From Saccharicrinis carchari (lineage in GTDB: Bacteria; Bacteroidota; Bacteroidia; Bacteroidales; Marinilabiliaceae): a stretch of DNA of 64,000 bases. How positions within the stretch are numbered: the stretch's first letter is position 1; every line of letters begins with the position of its first letter. Positions 18,607-27,226 of the stretch are shown in pieces. Under the pieces are notes generated by a model. It saw only the letters and a list, made by a program, of their open reading frames with translations, was not told the DNA's origin and did no database searches. The translations under genes were made by a program, and so were the position numbers. The stretch covers positions 96,823 through 160,822 of the forward strand of contig NZ_FXTB01000009.1 of assembly GCF_900182605.1 (NCBI RefSeq), in the 5' to 3' direction.

Positions 18607-18800
18607 CTTTTTACTTTATATGGGTCAATAACTGTACTTTTATTTATTTTCTTTCTATTTTCGCAGGTCAATACATTAAGCTATGCAACTAACTGTGTTA
18701 AATATTGTTTTAAAACCTATTTAACAGCTTTAAATGGTAACGAAAATAGTAAAATATCAGTACAGCACATAAAACCTTTGGTTATTTAATTTATCAGACA

Positions 18801-20558
18801 ATGTACAGATCACATACTTGTGGTGAGCTACGGCTTGCAGATACAGACAAAAATGTAAAATTGAGCGGATGGGTGCAAAAAATCCGCAATTTGGGGGGGA
18901 TGACTTTTATCGACCTGCGCGATCGTTATGGGATTACCCAATTGGTTCTCGACGTGGAATCGAGGAAGGATTTGAGTGCACAAGCACGCCAGCTGGGTCG
19001 CGAATATGTGATTCAGGTAAGGGGTAATGTGGCCGAAAGGAGCAACAAAAATGCAAAGATGCCTACCGGCGACGTGGAAATACTGGTAGATGAAATTGTG
19101 TTGCTGAACCCCTCGGAGCTGCCCCCCTTTACCATTGAGGACGAAACCGACGGTGGCGACGAGCTGAGAATGAAATACCGTTACCTGGACTTGCGTCGCA
19201 ACCCGGTACGCCGTAACCTGGAGCTACGCCACAAGCTGGGTTTTGAAGTGCGTAACTACCTGAATCAGCAAAATTTTATTGAAACTGAAACACCGGTACT
19301 GATAAAGTCGACACCAGAGGGCGCACGTGATTTTATAGTGCCCTCACGTATGAATGTGGGCGAGTTTTATGCGCTTCCTCAATCGCCACAGGTGTTTAAA
19401 CAATTACTGATGGTAGCCGGTTTCGACAGGTATTTTCAAATTGTAAAATGTTTTCGCGACGAGGATTTGCGCGCCGATCGTCAGCCTGAGTTTACACAGA
19501 TAGACTGCGAGATGGCTTTTGTAGAGCAGCAGGATGTCCTCTCCACTTTTGAGGGTATGACCAAGCACTTGTTTAAGGTGATTAAAAACGTTGAATTTGA
19601 TTTCGACTTTCCGCAGATGCCCTTTGATGAGGCATTAAAATATTATGGTTCGGACAAGCCGGACATCCGTTTCGATATGAAGTTTGTTGAGATGAAAGAG
19701 ATGTTGGGCGATACAGGATTTGTGGTGTTTGACAATGCCGAATATGTAGCCGGAATATGTGCCGATGGTTGTGCAGGATATACGCGCAAGCAACTGGATA
19801 AATTAACTGACTTTGTTCGGCGTCCGCAGATTGGTGCACAAGGTTTGGTGTACGTGAAATACAATTCCGACGGTACATTTAAATCTTCGGTTGATAAATT
19901 TTTTGATACGGCAACATTGGCGCAATGGGCCGAGAAATTTAAAGCTAAGCCGGGCGACCTGTTGTTGATATTGGCAGGCCCCCAGGCCAAAACGCAGAGT
20001 GCACTTTGCCAACTTCGCCTGGAAATGGGCGAGCGGCTGGGGTATAGAGATAAAAACAAGTTTGCACCCTTATGGGTAGTTGATTTTCCGTTATTGGAAT
20101 GGGATGAGGAAACGGGACGTTACCACGCCATGCATCATCCTTTTACCTCACCCAAAAAAGAAGATGTGGCTTTGCTAAAAACCGACCCTGCCAAAGTAAG
20201 GGCCAACGCCTATGACCTGGTGATAAACGGTGTAGAAATAGGCGGTGGCTCCATCAGGATACACAACGACGAGTTACAAAATAAAATGTTTAAGTTGTTG
20301 GGCTTTACCGAACAGGAAGCAGAAAGCCAGTTTGGCTTTTTAATGAATGCTTTTAAGTATGGTGCTCCTCCGCATGGTGGGGTGGCATTAGGTTTTGACA
20401 GACTTACTTCACTGTTTGCCGGTATCGACTCCATACGCGATGTAATCGCATTTCCGAAAAACAATGCCGGCCGCGATGTAATGATTGATTCGCCATCGCC
20501 CGTAGCCGAAGAGCAACTGGACGAACTTTATTTAAAGTTAAAAAACAATAATAAATAA
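18801..20558 (+). CDS. aspS: Aspartyl-tRNA synthetase
   Basis: The 585-residue protein is a bacterial-type class II synthetase that charges tRNA-Asp. It has the N-terminal OB-fold anticodon domain ([24 protein letters not shown]), motif 2 [18 protein letters not shown], an inserted GAD domain in the middle, and motif 3 [10 protein letters not shown] near the C-terminus. Length is normal for bacterial AspRS (about 585-600). ATG 18801 is followed by the family start [10 protein letters not shown]. It is followed by a strong bidirectional terminator. A TATTTTCG box at 18656-18663 is a weak promoter candidate. Confidence 0.97.
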   Translation: MYRSHTCGELRLADTDKNVKLSGWVQKIRNLGGMTFIDLRDRYGITQLVLDVESRKDLSAQARQLGREYVIQVRGNVAERSNKNAKMPTGDVEILVDEIVLLNPSELPPFTIEDETDGGDELRMKYRYLDLRRNPVRRNLELRHKLGFEVRNYLNQQNFIETETPVLIKSTPEGARDFIVPSRMNVGEFYALPQSPQVFKQLLMVAGFDRYFQIVKCFRDEDLRADRQPEFTQIDCEMAFVEQQDVLSTFEGMTKHLFKVIKNVEFDFDFPQMPFDEALKYYGSDKPDIRFDMKFVEMKEMLGDTGFVVFDNAEYVAGICADGCAGYTRKQLDKLTDFVRRPQIGAQGLVYVKYNSDGTFKSSVDKFFDTATLAQWAEKFKAKPGDLLLILAGPQAKTQSALCQLRLEMGERLGYRDKNKFAPLWVVDFPLLEWDEETGRYHAMHHPFTSPKKEDVALLKTDPAKVRANAYDLVINGVEIGGGSIRIHNDELQNKMFKLLGFTEQEAESQFGFLMNAFKYGAPPHGGVALGFDRLTSLFAGIDSIRDVIAFPKNNAGRDVMIDSPSPVAEEQLDELYLKLKNNNK

Positions 20559-20640
20559 TCTGCTTATCTGTTGGAAGGGCCCGTGTTGTGCGCGAAGATA
20601 GAATAGTACGGATGTTGAAATCCGAGTCAACAGGAATAAA

Positions 20641-20680
20641 AAAAGAGCTGTCTAATATAACCGGACAGCTCTTTTTATTT
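20641..20680. terminator. Bidirectional terminator between aspS and the acyltransferase gene
   Basis: AAAAGAGCTGTC (20641-20652) pairs with GACAGCTCTTTT (from 20664), with A-runs on the left and T-runs on the right. It should stop aspS on the plus strand and the convergent acyltransferase gene on the minus strand. Confidence 0.9.
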
Positions 20681-20751
20681 AATTAATATGAAGAGATTCC
20701 AAAAAGTGGAATGGTAGACTATTCATCGTAAACCAGGTGGAATACCGTAAT

Positions 20752-21885
20752 TTACTCCTTGTAAAAATTCTTTACCGGGTTGGCGTACATCTTCATTAAT
20801 ATCGAAGTAAGAAGTGTTTTATCGGCATCCACGCGTGCAATGTGATCATTTATGTATTTATTAAACTGATTTACATCTGCATCGGTGTATTTATGGGCAA
20901 ATTTGGTGTTCTGGTTTACATTATCGGCGGCAATAAAGTTACCCGGCCAGAGCTTATAATTATTGTGAATTTGCTCATCTATTATTTCGGCCAGCTTGGT
21001 CAATTGCTCGTTTCTATCCAAGTCCTTTAGTTCATCTAATTGCGCGTTGATCGGACTCCCTGCGCTAAAATGAACCCTGCCCTTGCGCCCTTTAATTCCT
21101 AATGCCATGTGCTTAAGGTCGTCGGCAGGTGTTTTTTTATATTCAGGATTTTCCTTTTTCAATAAGGACTCATGCGCTTTCAGGTAATCACAGGGATCGT
21201 ACTCGTACGAAATAGAAAGCGGTACGATGCACATCTCTTTAAAACTATCCACAAAATTGCCATTGCCGCTCATATTAATCATTTTTAAAAGGCTGGTTTG
21301 TGTTCTGTCGTCGCCATCCTTGGAGCGTCCTTCGCGCTGTGCTATCCAAACACTTTGTTTTCGCTCGGTAATATTGTGCCGCATATATTTCGACATCAAC
21401 ATGGAGCTTTGCAGCAATTGGCGCGCCGGCAGGTTTCGTCGTACTACAAACGACTTATTTAGCTTTACCAACTGGGTTATCCAAGGATATATTAACAAGT
21501 TATCGCCAATAGCAATTTCGGAGGTGTCGTGACCGTTCTCGTGCAGCAAAATATTTAAAAAGGCCGAGTCCAATACAATATCCCTATGGTTGGAAATAAA
21601 AAGATAGCTCTTGGCAGGATCTAACTTGTCGAGCCCTTCGCAGCTGACTCCCTGCGTTGTATTTTTAATTATATCCTTTATGTAAGGATAAATTAAACCA
21701 ATCTGAAATTCTTTTACCGAGCGGATAGAAAGCAACTTTTGAGCATATTCGTTGACGGGGGTATGTGGAAAAAGAAATTGAAGCAACTCGATAAATGATT
21801 CCTCTTTTATCAGCTTTTTAATTACTTCATGTATCTCATTATCTCGATACGGTCGTATTTCATTATATTCTTGATCAGTAGGCAT
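20752..21885 (-). CDS. PlsC-like 1-acylglycerol-3-phosphate acyltransferase family protein
   Basis: The 377-residue protein contains an LPLAT/PlsC acyltransferase domain. The block SNHRDIVLDSAFL corresponds to the catalytic NHxxxxD motif. It reads H-R-D-I-V-L-D, one residue longer than the classical HX4D. The block WIAQREGRSKDGDD corresponds to the EGTR-type substrate motif. It probably acylates a glycerophospholipid precursor or another lipid at the inner membrane; the acceptor is uncertain. ATG 21885 (MPTDQEYNEIRP) is preferred, although the frame extends to 21927. It has no operon partner. Confidence 0.8.
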   Translation of the reverse strand: MPTDQEYNEIRPYRDNEIHEVIKKLIKEESFIELLQFLFPHTPVNEYAQKLLSIRSVKEFQIGLIYPYIKDIIKNTTQGVSCEGLDKLDPAKSYLFISNHRDIVLDSAFLNILLHENGHDTSEIAIGDNLLIYPWITQLVKLNKSFVVRRNLPARQLLQSSMLMSKYMRHNITERKQSVWIAQREGRSKDGDDRTQTSLLKMINMSGNGNFVDSFKEMCIVPLSISYEYDPCDYLKAHESLLKKENPEYKKTPADDLKHMALGIKGRKGRVHFSAGSPINAQLDELKDLDRNEQLTKLAEIIDEQIHNNYKLWPGNFIAADNVNQNTKFAHKYTDADVNQFNKYINDHIARVDADKTLLTSILMKMYANPVKNFYKE

Positions 21886-22117
21886 ATTGATATTATATAG
21901 ATTTTGTGCAAAAGTACCACAATCCATTTATAAACGAAATACTTTATTTCATTTTGGATAAAATCATCTAAAATCACTTCCAAAATATGGAACAGATTCC
22001 ATTTTTTGGCATTTTTTGTTTTGTTGTAATCTGTAATGCTCACACAATCAGCAGTAATCGATTTTTGGCATGTCAATTGGATTGCGGTAAACGAATACAA
22101 ACACAAACACACAAGTT

Positions 22118-22465
22118 ATGATTAAAATTAAAACACTCCGTAATATCGTTTTGATTTCCTTCACCAAAAACGATCGCTGTAGCAGCGAAGATATATCTAA
22201 TTTTAAAAACGAACTCATTTACAAACTGACCACACCCTTCACAAATGTATTAATAGACCTGGAGGGGGTAGATATGATTAATAAGGAAATTGTGGATGCT
22301 CTTGTAGCAACGCAACGATTGTCGGAGATGAATGAATGCCAGATAAGTTTATTCAATCTTCACGTACAAGTATATAAAGCATTAAGGCTCGCAAAGGCAG
22401 ACCACATGTTCTTCTTTTGTGATGAGCCCAAGCCATTTTCGCAAGATATTTTAATGGCTTCATGA
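22118..22465 (+). CDS. Small STAS-like protein
   Basis: The 115-residue protein fits the STAS (anti-sigma-antagonist) fold by pattern: strand NVLIDLEGVDMINKEIVDALVATQRL followed by alternating strand QISLFNL and helix. The usual phosphorylatable serine after the DxxxV(D/I) block (DSSG in SpoIIAA) is replaced here by Ile-Asn-Lys, so phosphoregulation is unlikely. There is no adjacent kinase or phosphatase. It may act as a scaffold or be a diverged regulator. It is a single gene followed by three hairpin units, the first beginning 3 bases after its stop codon. The family assignment is by pattern only. Confidence 0.55.
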   Translation: MIKIKTLRNIVLISFTKNDRCSSEDISNFKNELIYKLTTPFTNVLIDLEGVDMINKEIVDALVATQRLSEMNECQISLFNLHVQVYKALRLAKADHMFFFCDEPKPFSQDILMAS

Positions 22466-22467
22466 TA

Positions 22468-22537
22468 GTGTTGTGTTGATTCAATACCGGAAGTTGCTAA
22501 TTCTTGTCCCCACTTGAACAACTTTCGGTATTTTTTT
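22468..22537 (+). ncRNA. Repeated hairpin unit 1 of 3 (terminator-like RNA)
   Basis: The unit begins GTGTTGTGTTGATT. The arms at 22483-22496 and 22519-22532 form a 14-bp stem with one G-U pair, around a 22-base loop containing TTGTCCCC, and a T-run ends it at 22537. It directly follows the STAS-like gene, so it is at least its terminator. Confidence 0.55.
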
Positions 22538-22601
22538 CAACAACATCGTTTTGTGTATTGCTATTTTTGCAATAAACATTACCTTAGCAACCAGTAATTA
22601 C

Positions 22602-22664
22602 GTGTTGTGTTGATTGATGCCGGGGGTTGTATATTTTGTCCCCAAAATTATAACTCTCGGTGTT
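22602..22664 (+). ncRNA. Repeated hairpin unit 2 of 3
   Basis: The same leader GTGTTGTGTTGATTGA is followed by arms 22617-22628 and 22652-22663 that pair over 12 bp using four G-U pairs. The loop again has TTGTCCCC. The closing T-run is degenerate (TGTTATT), so this copy is a poorer terminator. Confidence 0.5.
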
Positions 22665-22681
22665 ATTCAGGTTAGATATAT

Positions 22682-22718
22682 GCTTGGTGCAACTAGTAAA
22701 GTTGCATATGACCCAAGC
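22682..22718 (+). other. Separate hairpin between repeated units 2 and 3
   Basis: GCTTGG and TGCAAC (22682-22693) pair with GTTGCA (22701-22706) and CCAAGC (22713-22718), leaving a 7-base loop and a 6-base bulge. It is not shared with the other spacer, which has only a 5-bp hairpin at 22557-22573. Confidence 0.4.
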
Positions 22719-22725
22719 TAAAGAT

Positions 22726-22797
22726 GTGTTGTGTTGATTGATACCGAGATTGTTTTTTGTCAAATTTTTGACTGGAGCAATTCTCGGTATTTTTTTG
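22726..22797 (+). ncRNA. Repeated hairpin unit 3 of 3 (terminator-like RNA)
   Basis: The leader GTGTTGTGTTGATTG leads into ATACCGAGATTG (22741-22752), which pairs with CAATTCTCGGTAT (22778-22790) with one bulged T. An inner GTCAAA/TTTGAC hairpin can form, and T7 follows. The stem sequence differs from unit 1 but pairing is kept. Confidence 0.55.
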
Positions 22798-22861
22798 CGC
22801 CGGATCACAATGCGACACACCATCTACCACGGATTGCTTATTCAGAAGGCGAGGCGGTTAA

Positions 22862-23851
22862 TTAAAACCGCTTTATGCCAATGATTTCTCTTATATCACG
22901 AATGGTTTTTTCGGCACTTGCCTGGGCTTTCTCACGCCCCATGTTAACTACTTTATTCAAGTAATTGGCATTGGCCTTTATATCCTCAATTTTTTCTCTT
23001 ATCGGTGTATTAAACAAGATGATGTCTTCGGCCAATTGTTTTTTTAAGTCGCCATATCGAATTTCGCAACTGGCATATTTGTCCTTAAAATACTGGAGCG
23101 TATCGGGTGAAGAGACCACTTCCATCAGGGTAAATAAGTTTTGCACCGGCTCCGATACGGGGGAGTTGGGTTCGCTTGGACCGCTATCGGTAACAGCGCT
23201 CATTACTTTTTTACGTAAAGCCTTTGGCTCATCTGCTAAATAAATACCGTTTCCTTCCGATTTCCCCATCTTACCTGAACCATCCAGGCCGGGTATTTTT
23301 ATTAACGCATCACCGTAATTAAACGGCTGAGGTATTTTAAAATATTCCTGCTTATACATGTGGTTAAAGCGGTTGGCAAACTTACGTGTCATCTCCAGAT
23401 TTTGCTCCTGATCTTTACCTACAGGCACTTTATCGGCATCATGAATTAATATATCACATGCCATCAGTACCGGGTAGTTGAGTAGTCCTGCATTTACGTT
23501 GTCGGGCTGTTGTCGGGCTTTGTCCTTGAACGAAGTGGTGCGTTCCAACTCGCCCAGGTATGCATTCATGCTCAACAATAGAGTCATCTCGGCAACGGCA
23601 GGCACATCGCTTTGTATGTAGAGTGTTGCCTGTTCGGGATCCAGTCCGCAGGCTAAGTATTCGGCCAACACTTGTTTAACATTATTGTGCAGGTTTTCGG
23701 GTGTTGGATGGGTGGTCAATGAATGGTAATCGGCAATAAAAAAATAGCAATTGTATTCATTCTGCATACGCAAAAAGTTTTTTACCGCTCCAAAATAATT
23801 TCCCAAATGTAAGTTTCCGGTGGGCCGGATACCGCTCACTACCGTTTGCAT
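22862..23851 (-). CDS. trpS: Tryptophanyl-tRNA synthetase
   Basis: The 329-residue protein charges tRNA-Trp. It is a class I synthetase with the HIGH-type signature GNLHLGNYFGAV near the N-terminus and the KMSKS-type loop GKMGKSEGN in the C-terminal half. SVVSGIRPTG-type opening residues (MQTVVSGIRPTGN) confirm the start at 23851. Length matches bacterial TrpRS. It is a single gene, divergent from the CPBP protease gene; a 24-bp palindrome lies in the shared upstream region. Confidence 0.97.
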   Translation of the reverse strand: MQTVVSGIRPTGNLHLGNYFGAVKNFLRMQNEYNCYFFIADYHSLTTHPTPENLHNNVKQVLAEYLACGLDPEQATLYIQSDVPAVAEMTLLLSMNAYLGELERTTSFKDKARQQPDNVNAGLLNYPVLMACDILIHDADKVPVGKDQEQNLEMTRKFANRFNHMYKQEYFKIPQPFNYGDALIKIPGLDGSGKMGKSEGNGIYLADEPKALRKKVMSAVTDSGPSEPNSPVSEPVQNLFTLMEVVSSPDTLQYFKDKYASCEIRYGDLKKQLAEDIILFNTPIREKIEDIKANANYLNKVVNMGREKAQASAEKTIRDIREIIGIKRF

Positions 23852-23941
23852 TTTATCGTGTTTTAATTAATTCTTGTTTTACTAATTGAACGGACAAAAA
23901 TCGCATTTTTTTCTTAAAACGTGGCTAACAAAGTTGAATAT

Positions 23942-23965
23942 TTATTTCTTGAGCTCAAGAAATAA
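23942..23965. promoter_or_regulatory. 24-bp perfect palindrome between trpS and the CPBP protease gene
   Basis: Half-site TTATTTCTTGAG is followed immediately by its exact reverse complement, with the centre at GAGCTC. It is about 90 bases upstream of trpS and 137 bases upstream of the protease gene. With no spacer it suits a dimeric DNA-binding protein better than an RNA hairpin. The regulator is unknown. Confidence 0.5.
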
Positions 23966-24101
23966 GGTGAGCTCTTGCATTATGCATTAGGGTGCCGGCT
24001 GGAGATTGTAAGGAATTTGAACATTCCTAATTAAAAGGTCGCGCTATAAATGGATAATTTTATATTTGCTATAAATTATTTTATTCATTTAAAGTAGAAA
24101 T

Positions 24102-24911
24102 ATGTTAGCACAAAAAGTTTATCCGGGTATTGGGCAGAGTTGGGGTATAATGGGAGTAGCCATTGTGTCCATGCTGGTTTTTTCGCCCTTGCAATTAGTT
24201 CTACAAGATATTATTGGAAAAGAACCTGCCTTGTTACTGTACTATCTGCTATCTATGGGTGCTGCCTTTGCCTTTGCCCATTTTATGCGTAAAAAAGAGA
24301 TGGGCACCAGTGCCTACAGTATTCCAGGGAGTACGCCTAAAGTTATTATACTGGTATCCGTTGGAGCACTTGGTTTGCAACTGGGTGCCCTGTCGCCATT
24401 GACAAGCTTAATTCCCATGCCCGACATTTTTAAGCAGATGTTTCTGGAGATAGGAAGCATGACCGGTGTGTTTGGTTTTATGACCCTGGTAATTGCTGCC
24501 CCTATATTCGAGGAACTTATATTTAGGGGGGTAATACTCGATGGGCTGTTAAAACGATACTCCCCGGCAAAATCAATATTTATATCCAGTCTTTTATTTG
24601 GTATCGTACACTTAAATCCATGGCAATTTATTACAGCTATGGGGGTGGGTAGCTTTATGGGTTGGGTTTATTACAAAACCCATAACCTTTCTCTTTGCAT
24701 CCTCATTCACTTTGTAAACAACCTGTTTGCGTTTATTACCATGCAATTTGTTAATTTGGAAGAAGAACTTGAAAAATCATTTGTGGAATCGTATGGAGGG
24801 ACGTTGAATGCTGTATTGATCATAATGGGCGGAACAACAGTCTTTATATTTTGCATGTACTTGCTCCAAAGGTATTTTTCTAAAACAGTAGTGACAGAAA
24901 TGAGGGAATAA
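24102..24911 (+). CDS. CPBP-family intramembrane metalloprotease
   Basis: The 269-residue polytopic membrane protein has about seven hydrophobic helices. The three CPBP/ABI motifs are present: EELIFRGVIL (EExxxR), FGIVHLNPWQF and HFVNN near the C-terminus. These place the glutamates and histidines of a zinc site within the membrane, as in Rce1-like proteases. Substrates of bacterial members are mostly unknown, and the old label 'abortive infection protein' is not evidence for phage defence. It is a single gene. Confidence 0.9.
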   Translation: MLAQKVYPGIGQSWGIMGVAIVSMLVFSPLQLVLQDIIGKEPALLLYYLLSMGAAFAFAHFMRKKEMGTSAYSIPGSTPKVIILVSVGALGLQLGALSPLTSLIPMPDIFKQMFLEIGSMTGVFGFMTLVIAAPIFEELIFRGVILDGLLKRYSPAKSIFISSLLFGIVHLNPWQFITAMGVGSFMGWVYYKTHNLSLCILIHFVNNLFAFITMQFVNLEEELEKSFVESYGGTLNAVLIIMGGTTVFIFCMYLLQRYFSKTVVTEMRE

Positions 24912-25000
24912 TTGATACGTATAAACAAAGGCGCGTTAACTATGCCCCATAGCATAAAAAGAATTTGGTTTGCACGTATGTTTATTAGGTGGAGGATATG

Positions 25001-25008
25001 TATATTTG
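25001..25008 (+). promoter_or_regulatory. -7 element upstream of the outer-membrane-like protein gene
   Basis: TATATTTG followed by C is an exact TAnnTTTG match, 113 bases upstream of the GTG start. The nearest TTTG lies 28 bases further up, more than the usual 19-21. A TTCTTATT/AATAAGAA inverted repeat follows in the leader. Confidence 0.4.
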
Positions 25009-25120
25009 CCCTTATTCTTATTCAAACTAAATAAGAATCACAATTCGGTTTTCACACATAAGGTAGGTGTAATTACATGGTCTTAAAAAAATATTTGTTG
25101 TTTAATTAAAACTTTAGGCA

Positions 25121-25735
25121 GTGAAAAAATATTTCTTGATTGTATTATGCGTTTCCATTTCATCTATTTTGATGGCGCAAGAAACGCAAAAGCAAAAAGA
25201 AGTTGGACTTATTTTTAGTAATCTCGATAACTTTGGGTTGACGTACAAAACAGGCAACAACAAAGCTTTATGGCGATTTACCACCCTGTTTTTGAATGGG
25301 GAAAACGATGAGAGTAAAAAGGATGCATTCAAAAGAACGCAGAATTATTTTGGTTTTGGCGTTAAGGTGGGCAGAGAATACCGAATACCCCTTGCAGAAA
25401 ATATGGAATTAAAGTACGGAACTGATTTGTCATTCCAATATTCCCGATCAAAGTATGAACTTGATTATACTGACCCCGACCATTCTGACCAACTGGATGA
25501 ACGAACAATCTATCAACCGGGACTGAATTTGGTATTCGGCTTTAACTATTGGTTAAGTGATAACATTGTATTGGGAGTAGAGTTGCTCCCGGAATTTAGT
25601 TATAAAACAGGAGAAATCATTGAAAAAGGCAATTATTATGGTAATGGCGATAACGATTTAAAAAGTGATGTTTCCGGATTCAACTACGGATTATCCAATA
25701 ATTCTGCCTTGTTATCCGTAGCCTATAAATTTTAA
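25121..25735 (+). CDS. Exported beta-barrel-like protein of unknown function
   Basis: The 204-residue protein has a signal peptide (KKYFLIVLCVSISSILMAQ) and then alternating amphipathic strands with many aromatic and polar residues, ending in LLSVAYKF. A terminal aromatic residue is typical of outer-membrane beta-barrels. It resembles the 'outer membrane beta-barrel' proteins common in Bacteroidota, but no specific family is recognised. The start codon is GTG at 25121. It ends 16 bases before mrp and may be cotranscribed with it. Confidence 0.6.
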   Translation: MKKYFLIVLCVSISSILMAQETQKQKEVGLIFSNLDNFGLTYKTGNNKALWRFTTLFLNGENDESKKDAFKRTQNYFGFGVKVGREYRIPLAENMELKYGTDLSFQYSRSKYELDYTDPDHSDQLDERTIYQPGLNLVFGFNYWLSDNIVLGVELLPEFSYKTGEIIEKGNYYGNGDNDLKSDVSGFNYGLSNNSALLSVAYKF

Positions 25736-25751
25736 TAAAAAAAACAGCAAC

Positions 25752-26858
25752 ATGAGTTATTATCCCCAACTTGTATTAGATGCCTTAAAGCACGTGCGCC
25801 ATCCCGGAAAGGGAAAGGATATTGTTTCGCTCGAAATGGTGGCCGACGACATTAAAATCGACGGAAAAAAAATTAGTTTCAGCCTTTTGTTCGATAGGCC
25901 CAACGATCCCATGATTCCGGCTTTGAAAAAAGCATGCGTTCAGGCTATCGAAACCTACGTAGGCGAAGATGCTGAAATTAGAGGTAATATATATGTAAAA
26001 ATAAAGCCCCGCCCCAAAGCCGAGCCCCAAAAGCTACTTCCCGAAGTAAAAAATATTGTGGCCGTAGCCTCAGGTAAAGGAGGCGTGGGAAAATCTACCG
26101 TCACCTCAAACCTGGCCGTGGCATTGGCTAAGGCAGGGTATTCGGTGGGTTTGTTGGATGCAGATATTTTTGGCCCCTCGGTGCCTAAAATGTTTAAAAC
26201 AGAAGAGGATCGTCCCCTGTTAGATAAAATAGATGGACGGGATCGTATCATTCCCGTTGAAAAATACGGAGTAAAAATGTTGTCCATAGGCTATTTTGTA
26301 AACCCTAAAGATGCTACTATTTGGCGCGGCGCCATGGCCACTAATGCCATTAAGCAATTGATTACTGAAGGTAACTGGGGTGCTTTGGACTACTTGTTAA
26401 TTGATCTGCCGCCGGGTACGAGCGATATACACCTCACCATGGTTCAAACTCTGGCCATAAGCGGAGCCATTATCGTTACCACACCGCAGGATGTGGCTTT
26501 GGCCGATGCAATAAAAGGGGTGAGTATGTTTAAAAGTAAAAACATCAATGTGCCTATTTTGGGCTTGGTGGAAAATATGGCTTGGTTTACTCCTGCCGAA
26601 CTACCGGACAACAAATACTATATTTTTGGTAAGGATGGTGGTAAAAATTTGGCCGAAGAGCTGGAGGTACCATTGTTGGGACAAATACCTATTGTGCAAA
26701 GCATCAGGGAAGGAGGCGACCACGGTGAGCCAGCTGCTCTGAATCAGGATAGTGTTACGGGCAATGCTTTTGCGGATATGGCCACCAGGGTAGTAGCGGC
26801 CATAGAGGAGAGGAACAGCCATCTCCCGCCCACCCAAATTGTTGAAATAAAAACTTGA
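25752..26858 (+). CDS. Mrp/ApbC (NBP35-type) Fe-S cluster carrier ATPase
   Basis: The 368-residue protein delivers iron-sulfur clusters in the cytoplasm. The N-terminal 95 residues are a MIP18/DUF59 domain. The rest is a ParA/MinD-like P-loop ATPase with deviant Walker A ASGKGGVGKST, LLDADIFGPSVPKMF, and DYLLIDLPPGTSDIHL. The CxxC near the C-terminus found in many ApbC proteins is not seen, so cluster binding may depend on other residues. It is followed 5 bases later by the NifU-type gene, a frequent Bacteroidota pairing that supports an Fe-S role. Confidence 0.92.
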   Translation: MSYYPQLVLDALKHVRHPGKGKDIVSLEMVADDIKIDGKKISFSLLFDRPNDPMIPALKKACVQAIETYVGEDAEIRGNIYVKIKPRPKAEPQKLLPEVKNIVAVASGKGGVGKSTVTSNLAVALAKAGYSVGLLDADIFGPSVPKMFKTEEDRPLLDKIDGRDRIIPVEKYGVKMLSIGYFVNPKDATIWRGAMATNAIKQLITEGNWGALDYLLIDLPPGTSDIHLTMVQTLAISGAIIVTTPQDVALADAIKGVSMFKSKNINVPILGLVENMAWFTPAELPDNKYYIFGKDGGKNLAEELEVPLLGQIPIVQSIREGGDHGEPAALNQDSVTGNAFADMATRVVAAIEERNSHLPPTQIVEIKT

Positions 26859-26863
26859 TAATC

Positions 26864-27106
26864 ATGCAAAAAAATAGTCACATTCAAACGATAGAGGCCG
26901 CACTGGAGGAAATTAGACCTTACCTTAAGGCGGATGGGGGAGATATAGCGTTAATTGACGTGTCCGATGATTTAGTGGTGAAGGTGGAATTTATGGGGGC
27001 GTGCGTAGATTGTCCAATGAACTATCAGACCTTGAGGAACGGTGTTGAAAAAGTGATAAAGACAGCTCTTCCCCAAGTTAAAAAAGTAGTGGCCATAAAA
27101 GAATGA
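26864..27106 (+). CDS. NifU-type (NFU) Fe-S scaffold protein
   Basis: The protein is a single NifU C-terminal domain of 80 residues. It has the cluster-binding CxxC in MGACVDCPMNYQTLRNGVE and the family block IRPYLKADGGDIALIDV. It carries or transfers [4Fe-4S] clusters. ATG 26864 (MQKNSHIQTIEAAL) is preferred over the upstream TTG at 26855, which would overlap mrp. It forms an operon with mrp and ends at a terminator at 27148. Confidence 0.93.
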   Translation: MQKNSHIQTIEAALEEIRPYLKADGGDIALIDVSDDLVVKVEFMGACVDCPMNYQTLRNGVEKVIKTALPQVKKVVAIKE

Positions 27107-27147
27107 TTGCAATGCAATATGTTATATAGTTTTTAATAATTTTAGCT

Positions 27148-27178
27148 AAAGCCGATATTTATGTCGGCTTTGGTTTTT
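27148..27178 (+). terminator. Terminator of the mrp-nifU unit
   Basis: AAAGCCGA (27148-27155) and TCGGCTTT (27164-27171) form a perfect 8-bp stem, followed by GGTTTTT. Confidence 0.8.
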
Positions 27179-27226
27179 ATCATATGTTGGTTCCCGGCAG
27201 CTAAAAAAGGCTCATATAAATACGTT

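Noticed and set aside
22468..22797. CRISPR array reading of the three repeated units
   Set aside because: There are only three copies, they are diverged and spaced by 124-134 bases, and no cas genes are near. The pattern fits structured RNA instead.
24102..24911. Phage-defence role for the 'abortive infection' (CPBP) protein
   Set aside because: The family name is historical. Neighbours are housekeeping genes and no defence genes are near.
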